A stretch of DNA of 64,000 nucleotides from NCBI RefSeq assembly GCF_964020005.1, contig NZ_OZ026474.1:744001-808000 (forward strand). Direction: 5' to 3'. The stretch is from Spiroplasma endosymbiont of Atherix ibis. GTDB taxonomy: Bacteria; Bacillota_I; Bacilli_A; Mycoplasmatales; Mycoplasmataceae. Positions 58,176 through 64,000 of this stretch are shown here, piece by piece (the first letter of the stretch is position 1; every line of letters starts with the position of its first letter). The translations under genes were made by a program, and so were the position numbers. Under the pieces are notes generated by a model. That model made no database searches. It was not told where the DNA came from and was given only the letters and a program-made list of their open reading frames with translations.

Positions 58176-59597
58176 TTATTTATTTCTTTGCGTATTAATA
58201 ATACCATTTTTTAAAAAGTTTTCATTATTTTGATAACTTTGTTGAACTAACATTTGTTGATTGAATTGCTGGTTAATTTGTTGATTTTGTTGATAATTCA
58301 TTTGTTGATTTTGCATCATATATTCTTTTTCTGTCATTGCTCTATTTTGTGACATAGGCATTCCTTGCATTCTTGGATAGTTTTGAACTTGATTTGGATT
58401 ATCCAAAAATGGCATATGATAAATTTCTGTACTTGTTCTTATTTCTTTTTGATTTTTATTTATTGCTCGAGAATGCTTGATAATTCCACAAAGAGAAGTT
58501 GTTCAAATTTCACTTGCACCAGTTACTAATGAATAATATGCTTCTGAAATATTTTTATATTTACTTCTTAATAAGATTTTTTCAAATCCTGCAATTTCAG
58601 TAATTTTACCTGTATGATAAACTTTAAAGTTTTTAACAGCACTCATTTCTCTTTCAATTAATACGTCAACTTTATCAATAACTACATTTAACTCTTCAAG
58701 CAACATTTTTTTAATATCTATTGTTTTTAACTCATATGTTCTTTTTTCACTAGATATATATTTTCTATAAATAACTATGTTATCTAATGTTGTTGAAGAA
58801 AAATTTAATAGTTTAAATATATATTTATTTGAAATATCAAATTTTGATGCCATTTTAGTAGCTAAATTTTCAATAATATGTTTTATACCAAAATTTATAG
58901 TCTCTTTTTTTACCAAAGTTTCTCTTGAAAAGTATCCAATATCTACTCAATCTCAATCTCAATTAATTAAAGTAAATGTGTGTCTAAAGTTTAATCCTTC
59001 GTTACATTGTTTTGCCAAAGAATATAGTTGGCTTGCCACAGTTAATTTTTCTATATTTAAAGTTTTTAAAACTCTATCAAATGAATCAACAACATGTTTT
59101 TCTGCAGTATATACTTTTGCATTCATAGAAAGGATATTTGCTTTTATATTTATTGGTGGTTTTGCAACACTGTGAGAATTATTTAATCTAAACTCATATG
59201 GTTTAATATTTGTAACAATTTGATTATCACTAAAAATAACTCTTTTTGCATCTTTATAAAGAGTTCTAATATGATCTGGTCTTATTATTTTATCTGGAGT
59301 TTCAATAAAAATGCTTGGTGAAGCTTCTTTAATTTGAAGTGTTCCTGTAGGATAAACAACTGAAACTCTTTTAATTTTTTCTTTATACATTGATTCATAT
59401 TTATTTATCATTTTTATTAGTCTGTGAGCAACAAGATTTGTATCAACTATATCATTATTTTCTGTAAGTCAATTACCTTTGCTTTTTTCTCTTTCTTTAA
59501 AAACAATTTTTAATCCAATATTTTGTTTATATTTACCTACAACAAATTTAATATATTTTTTGCTAATTTCAATTGCTGCATAAGTTTCATTGTACAT
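58176..59597 (-). CDS. ftsA: Divergent FtsA-like division protein with Gln-rich C-terminus
   Basis: 473 residues. Position between rsmH and ftsZ and a start YAAIEISKKYIKFVVGKY, corresponding to the actin-fold phosphate-1 motif, point to FtsA. NWDWDWVDIGYFSRETLVKK resembles phosphate 2, though the usual DIGGGT is missing, so ATP binding is in doubt. The last ~80 residues are rich in Gln, Asn and Met (MNYQQNQQINQQFNQQ); no clear amphipathic membrane helix. It starts 1 base after rsmH. Confidence 0.78.
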
Positions 59598-59598
59598 T

Positions 59599-60543
59599 TT
59601 ACTCGCCTACCTTTCTAATTGCTCAAAGTTTTGAACTATGAGCTCTCCTATTTTTTTCTAATTCCTTTTCTTGTGGTAAAATTGGTTTTTTAATAACAAG
59701 TTCATAATCTTTTTTAGCTTCCACAAAAACAGGAAGTTTACTTAAGAATTTGTCCTCTTTTGATATTGTTTTAGTCTTAAAAATATCTTTAATAATTTTT
59801 TCTTCTAAGGAATGAAAAGTTATTACAACAATAATTCCTCCTGGATTTAATAATTCTAATGAATTACTTAAAGATCTTTTTAATACTTCAAGTTCATTGT
59901 TAATATATATTCTTAAAGCTTGAAAAACTTTTTTTGCAGGATGTTTTTTTTGTTTAAGAATTTTTTGAGGTAAGCACTCTTTTATAATATTTACTAATTC
60001 AAAAGTAGTTTTAATTTCTTTTAGTTGTCTTTTTTCAACTATTTTTTTTGCTATATTTCATGAAAATTTTTCATTTCCATATTTAAAAAAAATTTCAGCT
60101 AATTGTTTTTCATCATAGCTATTAACTACATTTTTTGCAGTGATTTTTGTATTTTTTTGATCCATTCTCATATCTAATTCTGAATCAAAACGATAACTAA
60201 ATCCTCTATCTGCTTTATCAAATTGAGGACTTGATACTCCTAAATCATATAAAATACCATCTACTTTTTTTACACCCTTTAAAGAAAGCAATACTTTAAT
60301 ATCTGCAAAGTTTCCCTCTAAAATAGTAAAATTACTTGATATAATTTCAAGTTTCTTTCTACTTATTGCAATTGCCTCTTCGTCTTGATCAATTGCATAT
60401 AAATGTCCTTGATCTATTTTTTTTAAAATTTCTGCACTATGACCTGCTCGCCCAAGAGTACAGTCAACATATATTCCGTTATTCTTTATATTCAATATTT
60501 CTATAGACTCATTAAGTAAAACAGATGTATGTTCTTGTGCCAT
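59599..60543 (-). CDS. rsmH: 16S rRNA m4C1402 methyltransferase RsmH
   Basis: 314 residues. HTSVLLNESIEIL, the SAM loop DCTLGRAGHSAEIL, YDLGVSSPQFD and RGFSYRFDSELDMRMD match RsmH (MraW). RVFQAxRI-like KKVFQALRIYINNEL and FHSLEEKIIKD lie in the second half. Its ATG overlaps the mraZ stop (TAATG). One UGA Trp near residue 162. Confidence 0.97.
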
Positions 60544-60974
60544 TAATTTACTCCGCCCAATTTCTCAGCTGCATCTACTAGCTGATTTTTAGCATCTTTA
60601 TCATAATTATGATGCTTTTGTTTATCTCAAATTTCTATTCATTCACCAGCCCCAGTGATTTGAACATTTTTTGTAATTCCAACTTCTTCTAATAAATTTA
60701 ATGGAAGTTTAATTCTTCCTGCATTATCTATTGATAATTCATCAGTATTTGAAAAAATTGTTCTAACTACAGTACGTGTTGAAGAAGAAAGTGAACTTTG
60801 TGACTTTAATTCACTATATCATTCTTTAAAATTTTCTGGTGTTCTAATTTCTAAACAATTTCCATCAATACTTCTAGTTACATAAACAAGTTCGCCCAAA
60901 TTATTACGTAACTTTGAAGGTATTGTCAATCTAGATTTATCATCTAAATTATGTTCAAATTTTCCAAATAACAT
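60543..60974 (-). CDS. mraZ: Transcriptional regulator MraZ
   Basis: 143 residues with two AbrB/SpoVT-like repeats: MLFGKFEHNLDDKSRLTIPS and SIDNAGRIKLPLNLLEEVGI. MraZ controls the division cluster by binding repeats upstream of itself. Start at 60974 is chosen because GGGGGA lies 7 bases upstream; an earlier in-frame ATG would fall inside the repeats. First gene of mraZ-rsmH-ftsA-ftsZ. Confidence 0.97.
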
Positions 60975-60984
60975 AAATAATCCC

Positions 60985-61036
60985 CCCACTTTCTCCCACA
61001 CATATACAATTATATACCACTTTATTACATAATCAA
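60985..61036 (-). promoter_or_regulatory. Promoter of the division cluster with MraZ-type boxes
   Basis: TTGATT (61031-61036), 16 bases, TATAAT (61009-61014). GTGGG-type repeats: AAAGTGG at 61017-61023 inside the spacer, TGTGGGAG near 60997, GAAAGTGGGG near 60984-60993. This agrees with the AAAGTG/GTGGG repeats known as MraZ targets, so negative or positive autoregulation is likely. Confidence 0.75.
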
Positions 61037-61070
61037 GTATTTTTTAATTTTTTGCTCCCACAAAATAATT

Positions 61071-61097
61071 AAAAAAATGCCCAAAACAGACATTTTT
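61071..61097 (-). terminator. Terminator after the 108-residue protein gene
   Basis: Minus strand AAATGTC-TGTTTT-GGGCATTT with one G-U pair, followed by T-run; the stem starts next to the stop codon. Confidence 0.75.
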
Positions 61098-61423
61098 TAA
61101 TGAATTATTTTTCTTTCTAAAAAGTTTATTATTTTATCGATTTTTATTTTTAAATTTCTTTCATTTTCTAATATTTCATTAATCGAGGAACTTTTTTTAA
61201 AAATTAAAGGTTTTATAAAATATTTATTTAAGTATATTTTATAGTAAAAATAGAAACTTCTAAGTAAATTAACTGATAATCAAGGATCTGAATTTTCAAC
61301 TATTTCATAAAATGTTTTTTCATCTATTTCATATGAAATACTATTGAAACCATTTTCATTTAGTGAATTTAGTGCTGATAAAGGAATAATTCTTTGTGAT
61401 ATTTCTTTAATATTATTTGCCAT
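61097..61423 (-). CDS. Small protein of unknown function
   Basis: 108 residues: MANNIKEISQRIIPLSALN start with AGGAG 9 bases upstream, a middle with many Tyr and Phe (SFYFYYKIYLNKYF), and a charged C-terminal helix. No membrane segment is convincing. It sits alone between the mraZ promoter and the rpmF terminator. I do not recognise it. Confidence 0.65.
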
Positions 61424-61507
61424 ATTTTCTTCTCCTAGAAAATTAATCGACAAATTTTGCAAAAAATAATTAATACTTAAAAATAATAATATTTTCTAAC
61501 AAAGTAC

Positions 61508-61530
61508 AAAAAAAGCACTAAATAAGTGCT
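61508..61530 (-). terminator. Terminator after rpmF
   Basis: Minus strand AGCACT-TATTT-AGTGCT followed by a T-run, 12 bases after the rpmF stop. Confidence 0.85.
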
Positions 61531-61542
61531 CTATTTTATTAA

Positions 61543-61719
61543 TTAATCAACTTTTTTAACTTCTTTATTTTTATAGTAACCACATTCACGACAAACTCTG
61601 TGGGGTTTAATCATACTTCCACAGTTTGGACATGAAATAATTGCTGAGCTAACTAAAGCCAAGTGACTTCTTCTCTTATTTTTAGCAGCTTTACTGGTTT
61701 TTCTAAATGGTACAGCCAT
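61543..61719 (-). CDS. rpmF: 50S ribosomal protein L32
   Basis: 58 residues. MAVPFRKTSKAAKNKRRSH is the usual start; CPNCG and CRECG form the zinc ribbon. AGGTGTCAAC precedes the ATG. It follows the YceD-like gene by 17 bases, the conserved yceD-rpmF pair. Confidence 0.97.
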   Translation of the reverse strand: MAVPFRKTSKAAKNKRRSHLALVSSAIISCPNCGSMIKPHRVCRECGYYKNKEVKKVD

Positions 61720-61736
61720 GTTGACACCTCCGTTAC

Positions 61737-62237
61737 TTATTTTTCAAAATTAAATTCCTTTAATTTTTCTCATCTTGAATCTACTTGTTTTTCTTGTTCT
61801 TGTTGGTATTCTTCTTCAGACATAAGTATGTAATTTTTACCGACAAATAAAATTTTACCATAATTATTAGTTAAATTCATAGGTATATTTAAAAAAATTT
61901 GTTCAATTGCATAGTCTAAAATACTAAATTTATCGCCTAATACAATATTGTGTTGATCATCATTTACATTTTCAAAATAATATTCTTCTTGTCAATTATA
62001 AATTTGATCCAATAATTGTATATCTTTACCATCTCGAGCATCAATTGCAGAAATTGATGCAGTTATTTTTGCATTAACAATAACTGATTTTATTAGATCT
62101 TGATAATTTAAAGTACCTTTAATATAAACTTTATCAATTGACTTAATCAAATCATGATTTATGTTTAAATTTGAATTTATTTCAAGTTCATTATCTAAAT
62201 TAATAACTTTTTTTAGTTCAATTTCTTTTTTAAGCAT
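61737..62237 (-). CDS. YceD/DUF177 family protein
   Basis: 166 residues, mostly beta strands, with IKGTLNYQDLIKSVIVNAKITA in the middle and QVDSRWEKLKEF at the end, matching the DPRWAKL-type C-terminus of the YceD family. Placed directly before rpmF as usual; linked to 23S rRNA/ribosome assembly in other bacteria. Its ATG overlaps the pheT stop (TAATG). Confidence 0.88.
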
Positions 62238-64000
62238 TATCTTACCTCTATTTTTAATTTTGATAAATTACTTAATATTTTATCTCATTCTTTTTGAACT
62301 TCTTGATCAGTTAATTGTTTTTCAACACTGTTGAATTCAAATGATACAGATACTGATTTTGAGTTTGAATTTCTTAGTATTTCATCTTGATAAATATCTA
62401 TTAGTTCAACTTTGTTTAAAAAATTAACGTCATTTATAATAGTTTTAATAATTTCTGAATATTTATCTTTCAAATTAAGAATAAATGATACCTCTCTTGT
62501 TGTTTTTTGGAATTTTGATACTTCTTGAGCTCTAATAAATGAATTTTTAATTTCTTGAAGTGCAGTTATATTTAATTCTAAAACAAAAGTTGAATCCAAT
62601 TTTTGTGATTGTTCAAATTTAGGATTTAATTTATAAATAAATCCTAAAGTTTTACCTTTATAAATAATTTTTGCATTAATAAAAGGATGAATATCACTTG
62701 ATGTTTTTTCATTCAAATCAAATTGAACTTCTTTTAAATCAAGATTATAAGTTGTTTGTAAAATTGAATCACAAATACCTTTTAAATAAGCATAACTTGA
62801 TTTTATTGAAAGATTATAACTTTTTTGATTGATAACATCTCCAGAAATTAATACTGCTAAATGTCTTTGTCTTAAATTATCCATATCATAAATATCTGCA
62901 AATTCATATAACTTAACATTTTTATTACCTTTTGAATAATTAAATGAAGCTATTTCTATAATTGATTTAGATAAACTTAATCTAAAAGTTTCTCTTAATT
63001 TACTCAATGGACTCATTAAATTTATTGGTTTTTTAATTTCAAATAAATTTCATCTTTCCACTATTTCACTTGATAAAAGTGAATAAGTTTTAATATTTGT
63101 AAATCCTAGACCTAATAAATAGTTTTCACTTTTTTTTTGTAAACGTAAATCTAGTTTTTTACTCTTAATGTCTGAAAGAATTTCTGGTGGAATTGATTTA
63201 ACATTATCATAACCATAAATTCTAATTATTTCTTCAACAATATCTGCACTATGAACAATATCAGTTCTTAGTTCATCAACTTTAAATATCAATTCTTCTC
63301 CCTTATCTGTAATTTCAAAATCTAATGTTTTAAACAAGTTTTTAATTTCTTTTCCAGTTAATTTAACACCCATTAATTTATGAATATATTCTAATTTAAC
63401 ATTAACCTCTACTTGTTTTTCATTTAATTCTTTCATAACTTCTAATTTACTATTTGATTGATAAATATTGTATTGATCTAATCAATACATAACTCTATTT
63501 TGAGCTATTTTATACAATTTTGAACTTATTGGTTTCATATATCTTTGTAAATCAATTGTTGATATATTAAATTCTTTTTGTTGTTTTCTCATAAAAATTG
63601 GATCTAATGATAAATAAACTATCAATATTTCTTTTGAATCTACTGATGGTAAATATTTTTCATTTATTTCAATACCAAGTGTTGAAATAACTTCTTTATC
63701 ACTTGTCAATTGTAAATTTACACTGTGATTAGAATCTTTATTATTTTTAATCTCTAATTGTGATTTTAATTTAGTTGGATCTAAAAATAATATTGGTTGA
63801 CCAGTTTCAATTGCTATAGAATTTGCTAAATCTAATCAAAAATTATGAGTAGTTTTACAATCATTAAATTTTAATCAAATATCTTGGTTTGAATAAATTT
63901 TATATTCTTTTTCACCAATATTTAAAACATCTTTTACGCTTAAAACTTGCATAGCAACGCTTCTAACAACTTTTTCTACTTCTTTATCAACTTTTAAAGA
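62237..64000 (-). CDS. pheT: Phenylalanyl-tRNA synthetase beta subunit (5' end beyond the window)
   Basis: 588 residues of the C-terminal part are visible. The fragment covers the end of the tRNA-binding region, the B3/B4 editing part (LDLANSIAIETGQPILFLDP), the B5 domain (VEEIIRIYGYDNVKSIPPEI) and the synthetase-like core (SPLSKLRETFRLSLSKSI), ending with a ferredoxin-like anticodon-binding region (FQKTTREVSFILNL). Several UGA Trp codons. Followed by the YceD gene with a 1-base stop/start overlap. Confidence 0.95.

Noticed and set aside
58176-58415. Separate Gln-rich 79-residue protein
   Set aside because: With UGA read as Trp, this frame is continuous with ftsA and forms its C-terminal tail.

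Overview
The window is a very AT-rich bacterial chromosome segment that reads in genetic code 4 (UGA = Trp). Nearly every long gene keeps its frame only if TGA is read as tryptophan. The gene set (FtsZ/FtsA without murein synthesis genes, Opp importer, lipoproteins with LspA, Dxr, DHFR and ThyA, a lone Thr(AGU) tRNA, a T-box on ileS) points to a mollicute of the Entomoplasmatales, in the Mesoplasma/Entomoplasma/Spiroplasma group. This placement is by gene content and order as I know them, not by a search. Both ends are cut inside genes: dnaG at the left and pheT at the right.

Layout. 1-9.2 kb, all minus strand: dnaG, glyQS, recO, era, two membrane proteins, cdd, dgkA and a predicted surface zinc metalloprotease with a 16-bp homopolymer in its promoter. 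9.3-22.5 kb, minus: a long run rpmG, pepP, uppS, cdsA, dxr, rseP, polC, rimP, then a bacteriocin-type C39-peptidase ABC exporter broken by an in-frame stop, its small membrane partner, and ybeY. 22.7-24.3 kb: a compact accessory locus with a 23-residue cysteine-rich peptide behind a perfect 28-bp palindrome, a convergent cysteine-rich ArsR-type repressor, and a CPHC thioredoxin-like lipoprotein. 24.4-24.9 kb: five tRNA genes. 25.2-30.7 kb, minus: pyrimidine and lipid genes (thyA, dfrA, plsC, deoA, acpS) and a CvpA-like membrane protein. 30.8-33.5 kb, plus: rnhC, then a D-2-hydroxyacid dehydrogenase lying between decayed insertion-sequence remnants.

33.5-47.2 kb, minus: dCMP deaminase, a rhomboid-like protein without the serine motif, rluD, lspA, ileS with its T-box, a GH18-like lipoprotein without catalytic acids, an RpiR regulator, an ABC-2 exporter whose ATPase lacks the signature motif, and a hydrolase. 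47.3-55.9 kb, minus: oppB-C-D-F-A, with very long helical insertions in both ATPases. 56-62 kb: the division cluster mraZ-rsmH-ftsA-ftsZ with likely MraZ boxes, then rpmF, a YceD protein and pheT.

The most novel candidate is the 22.8-24.3 kb locus. It looks like a minimal metal or thiophilic-element response: an ArsR-type sensor, an operator palindrome over a promoter, and a metallothionein-like micro-peptide. The metal link is inference; the peptide, palindrome and cysteines are seen directly.
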